Below are positions 35,778 through 42,943 of a stretch of 64,000 nt of DNA, in pieces. The notes under the pieces were generated by a model. The model saw only the letters and a list, made by a program, of their open reading frames with translations, was not told where the DNA came from and did not search any database. Origin of the DNA: TA-20 sp035935115 (GTDB lineage: Archaea > Thermoproteota > Nitrososphaeria > Nitrososphaerales > Nitrosopumilaceae); assembly GCA_035935115.1 (NCBI GenBank), contig DASYXK010000010.1:1-64000 (forward strand), read 5' to 3'. Numbering within the stretch: the stretch's first letter is position 1; each line of letters starts with the position of its first letter. The position numbers and the translations under genes are program-made.

Positions 35778-36976
35778 TCTTGATTTTCCTCCGGCATTTT
35801 TCGTAGTTTAATGAGGTTTTGTTGGTCTATCTTTTCTATTTCTACAATTCCTTCCCTTTCAAGACGCTTTACCGCACGCCAGGTTGTTGTTCGTGGCAAA
35901 AGGAATTTTTTACGTAGTTCGCTTTCATAAACCTGACCCCCATTTTCAGAGATAAATGTCACTATATCTTTGTCCTCTTGACGCAATTCAGGTTTGAGTC
36001 TAAAAATTGTTTCTTTATCTGGTGCTACAAAGTTGTCATTCTTAGAAAATTCAATTGTTTTAACTGGTTTACTATTTTTTGTTCTTTTGATCAAAACAAT
36101 AGTTACTGCAACAGCTCCTGCAATGCCACCGCCAATCAAAAATTGAGTATTGTCTGATGTTGGTTTTTGATTTGAAAGAGCCGTTTGTTGTTCTTGAGAA
36201 GCAATATTCTTTGCATCATTAGCAAGAACCTCTGCATTTGAATATTTGCCTTGGCTTAATGCAGAATTAGCGTCTGTAAGTTTTGCAGTAGCCAATGGTG
36301 TCTTGATTCCTTGTGAATTAATATTTTTAATAAAATCTTGAGCTTTTTCTATAGCAAGTGTGGCAGTTTGGCTTGTACCTAAAACTCCAAACACATAGCT
36401 AATATCGGCAGAACCACTTGGAAGAGTGATAAGGGATTGTTCATCAACAATTTGCATGTTAAGTGGATATGTACTCATTCCAACAATTACAGTGTTTTTT
36501 GGTAAGATTATAGAAAAATCAGTTGGTGAATTAACATGAAATGTCCATGTCTTACCACTTTTTGTCACAAGATCAGCTGTATCATAATCAATTTTAATCA
36601 CAGAAGCTCCAAGTGTTTGGATTGTTACCGAATTTGCGTTAATTTTACTGGAAAGTAAAGTTCCATTTTCATCCTGAGCGACAAAGTTATCAGTTGTGTT
36701 TCCAAACAGATCTACCGTAGCATCTGGCGATTGTTCATTCACGTTGATTTGATAAAAAACATGAGTAGTGCCATCTGCATAAATGGTAAAGTCAAGGACC
36801 TTAGTTGAACTAGAACTAAATGAATATTGAGCAAATGATGAGATCGCTACTAAAAAAAAGCATACCGCTACGACAGGAGCATTTACCATCGTTGACAGAA
36901 TATATGTGATCCTTACAAAAAGCATTCCTTCTGGCAATGCATACTCTGCTTGGACCAACTGTGTCCTTTGTTCCAT
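35774..36976 (-). CDS. Membrane-bound winged-helix regulator with extracytoplasmic sensor (COG2512-like)
   Basis: 400 residues. An N-terminal hydrophobic helix (about 32-50) is followed by a beta-rich extracytoplasmic domain (about 55-195) and a helical part (about 205-265). A second transmembrane helix (about 276-294) leads to a cytoplasmic winged helix (about 330-395: LRQEDKDIVTFISENGGQVYESELRKKF, KRLEREGIVEIEKID). This layout matches predicted membrane-associated archaeal transcription regulators. It probably senses an envelope signal and controls the adjoining surface-protein operon. It starts 3 nt after the stop of a small winged-helix gene. A start near residue 31 is also possible. Confidence 0.8.
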   Translation of the reverse strand: MEQRTQLVQAEYALPEGMLFVRITYILSTMVNAPVVAVCFFLVAISSFAQYSFSSSSTKVLDFTIYADGTTHVFYQINVNEQSPDATVDLFGNTTDNFVAQDENGTLLSSKINANSVTIQTLGASVIKIDYDTADLVTKSGKTWTFHVNSPTDFSIILPKNTVIVGMSTYPLNMQIVDEQSLITLPSGSADISYVFGVLGTSQTATLAIEKAQDFIKNINSQGIKTPLATAKLTDANSALSQGKYSNAEVLANDAKNIASQEQQTALSNQKPTSDNTQFLIGGGIAGAVAVTIVLIKRTKNSKPVKTIEFSKNDNFVAPDKETIFRLKPELRQEDKDIVTFISENGGQVYESELRKKFLLPRTTTWRAVKRLEREGIVEIEKIDQQNLIKLRKMPEENQE

Positions 36977-36979
36977 AGT

Positions 36980-37303
36980 TTAATACCTTAGGTTCATCGT
37001 CTGGACAATATTCTGGAATCTCTGGAATTCTTGGAAGAATCTGATCCCTTTTTCGGTAATCACAAAGAGACGGTTTCTGTTGTCCTTCATTGATTCTACT
37101 AGGCCTGCATCAATTAGTTTTTGACACTTTTCGAGCACTGCATAGTGTGATAGGTTTGCTCGTCTAGAGATAGCAGACACAATTACACCTTGTGTACCTC
37201 CGTCCATGGTTACACCTAAAATATCAGAAATTATGCCCATTTCCGATCTGTATTGTTGTTTTGACATGCCATCTCTATAGAATCGATGTTTTATGAGGGA
37301 CAT
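36980..37303 (-). CDS. Small winged-helix transcription regulator
   Basis: 107 residues. One wHTH domain, about 18-90: MGIISDILGVTMDGGTQGVIVSAISRRANLSHYAVLEKCQKLIDAGLVES in sequence, with the recognition helix around NLSHYAVLEKC and a wing at NRLFVITEKGIRFF. The C-terminal helix (90-107) may dimerise. This type is common in Thaumarchaeota. First gene of an operon with the membrane-bound regulator and the coiled-coil surface protein. Confidence 0.85.
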   Translation of the reverse strand: MSLIKHRFYRDGMSKQQYRSEMGIISDILGVTMDGGTQGVIVSAISRRANLSHYAVLEKCQKLIDAGLVESMKDNRNRLFVITEKGIRFFQEFQRFQNIVQTMNLRY

Positions 37304-37707
37304 CGTGAAATGCTACAGCGGAACGGCTAGCGGAACGGGTGTTTCATAGTTTGAAATTGTCAAAAATTATCGATTTGTGTGGCGGGGGCGACTAAAATTG
37401 ATAAATTCTAACAGTTGTTTAATCAAAAAGAAATGGGGTTTAGCTTCAAACCCCCCGATTACGGAATTATAACCCAACGCGCCAAACGACTCTGGTTCTT
37501 TTGGGTAGCCAACTTGCCTACAAGAAGCAATACGAAGTTAATAGAGATACTAGATCGCCAAAATTAAACAAAAACATGTGTGATTAGGTACTAGACGTTC
37601 TATAGTTTGATTATAGCCATAAATTCAACAACTAGTGATTATGGGGAGCGATCACCTATTAAAAAACAAGACATATTTAACGAGTTTAAAATCTGACATG
37701 ACATAAC
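37304..37707. other. 404-nt gap: no established gene
   Basis: The gap separates divergent genes. It contains the 44-codon frame at 37433, with a GGGGTTT/AAACCCC hairpin (37435-37454) at its 5' end, and a weak GTGAT/ATCAC inverted repeat near 37636-37656. I see no tRNA, no repeat array and no clear operator. Confidence 0.5.
37433..37567 (+). CDS. Possible 44-residue protein
   Basis: ATG at 37433 opens 44 codons to TAA at 37565. The product starts MGFSFKPPDYGIITQRAK and continues RLWFFWVANLPTRSNTKLI, with an aromatic middle and a helical end. It lacks a clear upstream TATA box at leaderless spacing and a ribosome binding site. A chance frame is quite possible. Confidence 0.28.
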   Translation: MGFSFKPPDYGIITQRAKRLWFFWVANLPTRSNTKLIEILDRQN

Positions 37708-38091
37708 TTGAAAAATGGTAACGGCAAGGCACATTTGATTCCTATCGTAGAAGACATCTTGTCAATAGATCCTGGAATGAGATTTGCAGCAATAATAGAT
37801 CTTAAAGGAAACATATCTGAAGCCATTATGAAGGAAGGAAAAACTTCACTTAAAACCCAAAGAGAGGAAGAACATTTTTGTAAACAGGTTGCACTCAGAA
37901 GGAAGATGCGAAAGCAATTTGACAAAAGCCTAGGACCGGTAAACTATGTTCACATTGAACGCGAAAAAGTGACTCAAATTGTAGTATATCCAAAGCGAAA
38001 AACAGTATATGTTACAATAGAGCCAAATATTGACATTAAAAGAAAACTGGAAATTGTGGAATTAATTAAAAAGAAAACAGTACGTTTGTAG
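37708..38091 (+). CDS. Conserved Thaumarchaeal protein, roadblock-like fold suspected (DUF6659-like)
   Basis: 127 residues from TTG at 37708. The pattern SIDPGMRFAAIIDLKGNISEAIM (in parts DPGMRFAAI, LKGNISEA), then a helix EEEHFCKQVALRRKMRKQF, then a strand pair QIVVYPKRKTVYVTIEPN, is the alpha/beta profile-like layout of roadblock/LC7-type domains found as many copies in Thaumarchaeota. Role unknown; such domains often pair with small GTPases or regulators. Start codon is uncertain because no ATG precedes the domain. Confidence 0.7.
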   Translation: MKNGNGKAHLIPIVEDILSIDPGMRFAAIIDLKGNISEAIMKEGKTSLKTQREEEHFCKQVALRRKMRKQFDKSLGPVNYVHIEREKVTQIVVYPKRKTVYVTIEPNIDIKRKLEIVELIKKKTVRL

Positions 38092-38143
38092 AAATAAGAA
38101 AAATTAGGAAAAGAAAATTAGTTTTTGGTCAGTTGGACAGCAC

Positions 38144-38506
38144 TTATTCAGATGCTGATTCTGCTGCCGGTTGTGGAGAACCTTCTCCTACTACTTCAGC
38201 AGTAGCAAATCGTCCACCCACTTGAGTGACTTTGATTTTTGCATTTTGTCCTACTTGTCCACCTTTGACAAATATCACAAAGCCGTCTACTCTTGCAATA
38301 CCGTCTCCCTTTCTACTAATTTCTGTTATGGACACGTCGTATTCCTTGCCAGTTTCTACTGGTTTTGGCCTGTCATCAAATCGTCTACCGCCGCCTCCAA
38401 AGCGTCTACCACCGCCGCCAAATCTTCGACCGCCGCCGTAGCCTCTATCGCCGCCGTAGCCTCGGTTATCAGAGCTTTCGCCAAAACCTCCTTCGTTATA
38501 GCTCAT
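38144..38506 (-). CDS. TRAM-domain RNA-binding protein with RGG-like N-terminus
   Basis: 120 residues. Residues 1-46 are a Gly/Arg/Tyr/Phe-rich segment with repeats of GGGRRF, like RGG RNA-binding tails. Residues 50-107 are a TRAM domain: GKEYDVSITEISRKGDGIARVDGFVIFV and GQNAKIKVTQVGGRFATAEVV in pieces. Archaeal stand-alone TRAM proteins act as RNA chaperones, often in cold response. The ATG has a strong Shine-Dalgarno sequence, GGAGGTG, 5 nt upstream, which is unusual here and indicates high translation. Confidence 0.9.
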   Translation of the reverse strand: MSYNEGGFGESSDNRGYGGDRGYGGGRRFGGGGRRFGGGGRRFDDRPKPVETGKEYDVSITEISRKGDGIARVDGFVIFVKGGQVGQNAKIKVTQVGGRFATAEVVGEGSPQPAAESASE

Positions 38507-38689
38507 CGTTACACCTCCTTCCTAAATTCCCATCAATTTATGCCATATAAAATCTGATCAGCTATTCAATTTCACAATCTAAACAAACTTAGTAAAATTT
38601 ATCAATATGGTATTACTTACAACCTCAGTTTTTACCGTTCTTGTAAAAAATCATTTGCTCTCTACTTCTGGTAAGATGACGGGGTTTGA

Positions 38690-39181
38690 CTAATTTTTCT
38701 TATCGGTGTTAACTTTCGGGGTTTGTAGTTGGTCATATTCACCTTTCAAGATTGCATACACTCTAGGCATTATCATGTAGTATATTTGATAATTTTCCAT
38801 TCCTTCAAATCGCCGAGCATTATCATTATAGTAATTCATTCGATGAACTTTTCCTTTAAAATCTTCTTGAAATTCTTTTGATTCCATGTCTATTCTATGA
38901 GCGAACTGATTTCTGACTTCATTAACTATCGAAAGTTCATGCATTATTTCATCTGATAAAACTTGTAATGATTCGATTAGTTCTAGTTTTGAGGCAAATC
39001 CTAATTTTCTAATAACTTTGTCTGGTTTTGGAATTGTCTTTCTCAAAATCGAATCCATGAGATATTCGATATAGAGATGTGTGATTATTGCGGTTGCCCG
39101 AGGCTCTCCACCAACTCTATTTAGTTCTCCTATCATTTTGTCAAAGGTTTTTGCATCTGGTGGGCTTACTGGTAATACCAA
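38690..39181 (-). CDS. HEPN-like protein adjacent to a transposase
   Basis: 163 residues, all helical. RNQFAH at 90-95 is the Rx4H motif of HEPN ribonucleases, in the usual place near the end of the third helix (EIMHELSIVNEVRNQFAHR). The N-terminal helix RATAIITHLYIEYLMDSILR and the overall size resemble DUF4145/MAE-type HEPN proteins. It starts with TTG one base after the transposase stop, so it is read as a passenger of the same transcript. Predicted RNase of toxin or defence type; no MNT or antitoxin partner is evident beside it. Confidence 0.7.
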   Translation of the reverse strand: MVLPVSPPDAKTFDKMIGELNRVGGEPRATAIITHLYIEYLMDSILRKTIPKPDKVIRKLGFASKLELIESLQVLSDEIMHELSIVNEVRNQFAHRIDMESKEFQEDFKGKVHRMNYYNDNARRFEGMENYQIYYMIMPRVYAILKGEYDQLQTPKVNTDKKN

Positions 39182-39182
39182 T

Positions 39183-40349
39183 CTAGTTATTTTTAGAAGC
39201 CAACTTTATTAGATTTTCAATCCTATTCTGACCTAAATCTAACTTTATCCCTGCTTGTTCTGCTGGAGTTTTCTTAATTGAACCATGTTCTCTTATGAAA
39301 TTATAATGAATTCTAAAAGCATCTATTGTTTTCTGAGCAGATTCCTTGTGATCCATTCCTCGCATCACTTTCTCTCTGTCTCGAAAGACACCATTTAGTC
39401 TCTCAACTTTTTGATTCAATCCTTTGTGTCTTACACTTACTGAACGAATATTCCTAGTTCTTGGAGATTGCATAGTATGATATTCTTTCTCAAACGCCTC
39501 ATTATACGAGTGTAAACCATCATGAACTATGGCTATTGGTTTTGGGCTTTTTGTTTTAGCATCTTGAAAAACTGCTCTAGCGTCTGATACCTCACGCCTT
39601 TGAGATACCTTACTACTAATCCAAAAACGAGTAGTATTATCCATCATATTCCAAAGCCATTGATAATGTCCCTTGTCTGTTTGTTCCTTTCTTACATGAA
39701 CTGCCATCTCGTCAACATGATAAACACCTGACATCTCTTTTGGAACTAGCGAATCTACAAACGGATTTACAACTTTCTCGAATTTTCTAATCCATCCTAG
39801 AATCGCAACATGTGATACATTTACACCATAAAAGAATTTGACGTGTTCTTTGATCTTTCGTAGTGCAACTCCTTTGAAGAAAAGATCTAGTGAAGCGGTA
39901 ATTATTTTAGAACTTACCTTGTTCTTTGCAAAGCCTAGATTGTCAGACCATTTTGCATTACATTTTTTGCATCTAAATCTTTGAATATTGCCTGACTTGT
40001 TGTGTCTGATTCCTGTCTTGATTACATCTAGTGAACCGCATTTGCAGATAATTTCTTTTTCTATTTCAATTTCGTTTACTTCGGAATTTGGTATTATCTT
40101 TCGTAGTTGTTTTGAAATTAAAACTGATTTGATGTGCTTGCATTCTACTTTTCTAAACTCATGGTCAGGACAAGAACAAATCCAGTTTCCATCAGATTTG
40201 TAAGGATGCTTTACATCATACCAAAAGTCAGAGTTTTGAGATTTGACCTTGTAAGTTACTGCATTGATTCGTTTGATCTGATCGTTTTGTCCGACAATGG
40301 TTAGTGCTTTCATTTCCCGTGTGCTGATTTGCGTTCTGTTTATGACCAT
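39183..40349 (-). mobile_element. DDE transposase with N-terminal SWIM finger and zinc ribbon (IS6/IS240-like)
   Basis: 388 residues. Domains: SWIM zinc finger at about 43-75 (C58, C60, C70, H72), a zinc ribbon (C102, C104, C127, C130), a helix-turn-helix (about 150-190) and a DDE_Tnp_IS240-like RNase H core with Asp213 (YHVDEMAV), Asp277 (IVHDGLHSY) and Glu316 (KVERLNG). The gene appears intact. No clear terminal inverted repeats or target duplications were found by eye. The promoter side carries an 11-bp near-palindrome (40354-40381). The HEPN gene follows directly. Confidence 0.88.
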
Positions 40350-40353
40350 ATTT

Positions 40354-40381
40354 ACCTATTAGTATTATACTACTAGTAGGT
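40354..40381. promoter_or_regulatory. Near-palindrome in front of the transposase, possible operator or element end
   Basis: ACCTATTAGTA (40354-40364) and TACTAGTAGGT (40371-40381) are inverted with one mismatch across a 6-base centre. It is 5 bases before the transposase start at 40349 and upstream of the divergent zinc-ribbon gene, so it could act as an operator between them. Confidence 0.45.
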
Positions 40382-40439
40382 ATATAGACTTTACGATGTG
40401 ATAGTGAAGATTATATACTTCAAGGTACACAATGTATTA

Positions 40440-40631
40440 TTGGTAAAAGTAAAACTTGACGGATATCTATGTCAACGATGCTATCATGCATGGTATCCAA
40501 GAGATAACGAAGAACCTAGAGTATGTCCGAAATGCAAGTCGCCTTATTGGAACAGATCAAGGGAAGGTGAAACTAATGATACAGCAATACAAGCATGGGA
40601 GTCATTGAAAAGAAAGGAGAAAAGAAATTGA
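40440..40631 (+). CDS. Small zinc-ribbon protein
   Basis: 63 residues from TTG at 40440, chosen because a TATATA sequence at 40412-40417 is about 25 nt upstream (leaderless). Cysteine pairs CQRC and CPKC flank a basic WYPRDNEEPRV loop, then PYWNR; this rubredoxin/zinc-ribbon pattern is common in archaeal DNA- or RNA-binding small proteins linked to mobile regions. The helical tail is Lys/Arg-rich. Its stop overlaps the TTG start of the next gene. Confidence 0.68.
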   Translation: MVKVKLDGYLCQRCYHAWYPRDNEEPRVCPKCKSPYWNRSREGETNDTAIQAWESLKRKEKRN

Positions 40632-41116
40632 GTCAGGTTCAAGAAAGATGGAAAAAAGGAAAATTTCATCGTGGGGAACTGGATCAATTTATCAAAATAT
40701 GTAGTCCAGAGGAATTATCACTAATTTGTCTGGCTGGAATTAATCCTGAACAAGAGAACGATAAAGGTGCACAAATGGCAAGAGTACTTGTTACATACAT
40801 GACACTATCAAAAATGCTTCAAAAGAATAAACGAAAAACTGTAACTGCTCCACGACTAGCAAAAAGGTATAAGACAGAGAGGAATGCCAGAATTCGTAAA
40901 AAGTTAACTGACATTTTCAGTTTTAGAAGAACTTCAAAAATTCACAAAGAACCAGAAATTGTAAATAATAAAGACAATTTGCAGGCAGATAATAAAAAAC
41001 CAAGTTATGATGATTTAATGAAAAAAATTCATGAATATGAATCCAGATATGGAAAAGACTGGGAACATTTACACAGACGTAATTTAGATGAATCAGGTGA
41101 TACAACAAGTGACTGA
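40628..41116 (+). CDS. Basic helical protein of unknown function
   Basis: 162 residues from TTG at 40628, overlapping the preceding stop (TTGA). Highly charged: QERWKKGKFHRGELDQFIK, a short hydrophobic helix LSLICLAGIN, then MARVLVTYMTLSKMLQKNKRK and RLAKRYKTERNARIRKKL. The last 40 residues are acidic. I recognise no domain. It sits in a four-gene run between the transposase and the RNA candidate. Composition suggests nucleic-acid contact. Confidence 0.6.
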   Translation: MSQVQERWKKGKFHRGELDQFIKICSPEELSLICLAGINPEQENDKGAQMARVLVTYMTLSKMLQKNKRKTVTAPRLAKRYKTERNARIRKKLTDIFSFRRTSKIHKEPEIVNNKDNLQADNKKPSYDDLMKKIHEYESRYGKDWEHLHRRNLDESGDTTSD

Positions 41117-41492
41117 CGAAATAGACGTTCTAAAGAAAGCAATCGCTGAACATGAGAAGGCATTACATTTGAAAAACTTAAACCAAGAACTAAATTCACA
41201 TTTAACAGGATCAGTTTATTGGTTATTGAAACATTCTGAAAAATATAACATTCCTTTACCTAAAAAAGACGAATTGTTACGTATGTTAGAAAAGTCTGAT
41301 TTTATGATTAATGCGATAATTTCTGCCTCTGAACAAGAAACCCCTAAACTCAAAGAGAATTTTAATGATAAAACCCCAATTATGTTGCCAGAGATAGAAG
41401 TTAAACCCCGAATCTTAACAAAGAAAAAAATAATCTCTAAACTCCGACATCTTACCAGAACTTGCTCTCTTGAGATTATATCAGATACTTGA
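41109..41492 (+). CDS. Helical protein of unknown function
   Basis: 127 residues from GTG at 41109 (overlapping the preceding stop); an ATG at 41088 gives seven more residues and overlaps further. Helices: VTDEIDVLKKAIAEHEKAL (coiled-coil-like), LTGSVYWLLKHSEKYNI, then KDELLRMLEKSDFMINAII. The C-terminal part is basic (KPRILTKKKIISKLRHL). No family recognised. Translational coupling ties it to the two genes before it. Confidence 0.55.
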   Translation: MTDEIDVLKKAIAEHEKALHLKNLNQELNSHLTGSVYWLLKHSEKYNIPLPKKDELLRMLEKSDFMINAIISASEQETPKLKENFNDKTPIMLPEIEVKPRILTKKKIISKLRHLTRTCSLEIISDT

Positions 41493-41566
41493 AAACTAGG
41501 TCAAGTATCTAATGAGTGAATCTATTAACTTTTTATATATTACAAATTACATTATTGATAAGCAAT

Positions 41567-42133
41567 ATGTTTGAGAGGTTCAAAAAAAACCGTGATAAAT
41601 TAAATGAATTTTCCTCAGAAAAAGAACCTGAAAGTAGTGTTATGGTTGAAGACGCACATGAGCCTCAAAAGGCAGAATCTCCAGAATTTGAGCATAAAGT
41701 CGTTGAACAAGTAAAAATACCAGAACCTATTGAACAATTCAACATGAGTCAATCAACCGAAGATATTGGAATAAGATCGCTTATGGACAAACGAACGAAG
41801 CTTGAAGAAGCAATAGATTACGTGGGCCTCTTAATCAAGAATCTCAAAGACAAGCGTACAAAACTTGAGAAAAGTATTGAAGATGAATCTGTTGATATTA
41901 AAAATCTAAAAGAAAAGCTACTCAAGGTTGGTCAATACATTGATGAGGAAAGGCATGGAATCAAGGTACTACAACAAAAAAGAACAGATGTAGAAAAAGA
42001 AGCAGACGATGTTGGTACCATGATTAACAATCTACGAGAAAAACTCATGTCTATTGACAGTATAGTAAATGAAGAAGGTAACAAGATAGAGAAATTTAAG
42101 GAATCACGACCAAAATCGGAATCTTCGCTTTAA
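41567..42133 (+). CDS. Coiled-coil protein with about 20-residue internal repeats
   Basis: 188 residues from ATG at 41567; the frame extends upstream to a GTG at 41516, but a TATATA at 41535-41540 fits a start near 41562-41567. Residues 20-80 are acidic and polar. From about 82 there are five repeats of roughly 22 residues with the cores DKRTKLEEAID, DKRTKLEKSIE, IKNLKEKLLKVGQYID, QQKRTDVEKEAD, INNLREKLMS, forming a long coiled coil. No known domain. Its own promoter separates it from the three genes upstream. Confidence 0.65.
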   Translation: MFERFKKNRDKLNEFSSEKEPESSVMVEDAHEPQKAESPEFEHKVVEQVKIPEPIEQFNMSQSTEDIGIRSLMDKRTKLEEAIDYVGLLIKNLKDKRTKLEKSIEDESVDIKNLKEKLLKVGQYIDEERHGIKVLQQKRTDVEKEADDVGTMINNLREKLMSIDSIVNEEGNKIEKFKESRPKSESSL

Positions 42134-42134
42134 C

Positions 42135-42509
42135 TTAGAAAGTAAAACTTTCTCTTAGCATTGAACTTAGGTTTTCCTTAATATCAAGTTCAGAAGAAAC
42201 AGAATCCAAATCTTCTATCAAGACCTCAGTGGCAAGACATTGATTTTTTGAGAATTGATAATAACATTCTAGCCTTTCTTGGTATGTCTTGGCATTGTGG
42301 AATGTTTCCCAAAAATTTTCAGATGCATGTTGTACAAATAACAGAAACTTGTGTATTGCTTCTTCAATTTCTGGTGATTGACTATCTTTTGTCAATCCAA
42401 TTAAGATCTGTTCAAGCTTGCTCTCCAAGTTTGATTCGTAAATCATATGATAAAGATCAATTTCTTTTGTCATGCAATTCGTATGCAAGTGGATCATAAA
42501 AGTATTCAT
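42135..42509 (-). CDS. Helical protein of unknown function
   Basis: 124 residues, convergent with the coiled-coil gene. ATG at 42509 lies about 25 nt after a TATATAA sequence on this strand, which supports a leaderless start. Helices: LESKLEQILIGLTKD, EIEEAIHKFLLFVQHASENFWETFHNA, QERLECYYQFSKNQ. No motif or family recognised; overall acidic. Belongs to the accessory stretch between the transposase and MFS gene. Confidence 0.55.
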   Translation of the reverse strand: MNTFMIHLHTNCMTKEIDLYHMIYESNLESKLEQILIGLTKDSQSPEIEEAIHKFLLFVQHASENFWETFHNAKTYQERLECYYQFSKNQCLATEVLIEDLDSVSSELDIKENLSSMLRESFTF

Positions 42510-42600
42510 TGAATAAATTTCAAGAAAAATTATATAATGATATAGTAACTATATATTTTAGAAAAATCTTGAAATTTTAAACTCAAATTTACATAAAACC

Positions 42601-42609
42601 TTAAATAAT
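42601..42609 (+). promoter_or_regulatory. Promoter of the 42.63-kb RNA candidate
   Basis: TTAAATAAT at 42601-42609, preceded by AAACC as a BRE-like element, lies about 25 nt before the first paired base (42630). Confidence 0.45.
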
Positions 42610-42626
42610 TTAATCACGTATTGTAT

Positions 42627-42847
42627 GTCCCTATCAAAGGAACATCCTTCCAAGATAGGCGTCATGCAGAAAACAGGCGATGCGGTCAAGGAAAAACCCT
42701 TCCGCACAAAAGGACCAAGTCGGTCTATGGGATGAAAGACTCCCAAGAAACGATGACAAAGGTCATCGACAGGCTTTACGGATCCCTTAAAAGATCCTAC
42801 CTTGCGCTTGGCGTGTGCAATACACGCTCATGCATGATTAAATTTTT
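42627..42847 (+). ncRNA. Candidate structured RNA of about 215 nt, unknown class
   Basis: GC content is near half against an AT-rich background and stem-loops follow one another almost without gap. Stems: CCTATC/GATAGG (42630-35 with 42654-59, inner AAGG/CCTT); TGCGG/CCGCA (42681-85 with 42702-06, inner AAGG/CCTT); GGACC/GGTCT (42712-16, 42722-26); GGGA/TCCC (42729-32, 42741-44); CGATGAC/GTCATCG (42751-57, 42762-68); GGATC/GATCC (42780-84, 42793-97); GCGTGT/ACACGC (42811-16, 42822-27). TCATGCA (42662-68) pairs with TGCATGA (42831-37), closing the multi-branch fold. A TATA box stands upstream and a TTTTT run (42843-47) follows. I see neither RNase P conserved blocks nor SRP helix 8. It could act alone or as leader of the MFS gene 97 nt on. 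Confidence 0.65.
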
Positions 42848-42943
42848 CCCAGTCATCTTTGTTTTAATTAAAATCGACAATTTTATGGAAATTATTAGAA
42901 TGTATTATACAATAATAGGATTGCATTGTGAATATCAAAATCA

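Noticed and set aside
38171..38557. Frames opposite the TRAM-domain gene.
   Set aside because: Artefact of the Gly/Arg-rich codons of the TRAM gene.
40354..40381. Calling the near-palindrome a terminal inverted repeat of the IS.
   Set aside because: No matching copy was found at the other end near 38650-38690, and no target duplication was seen.
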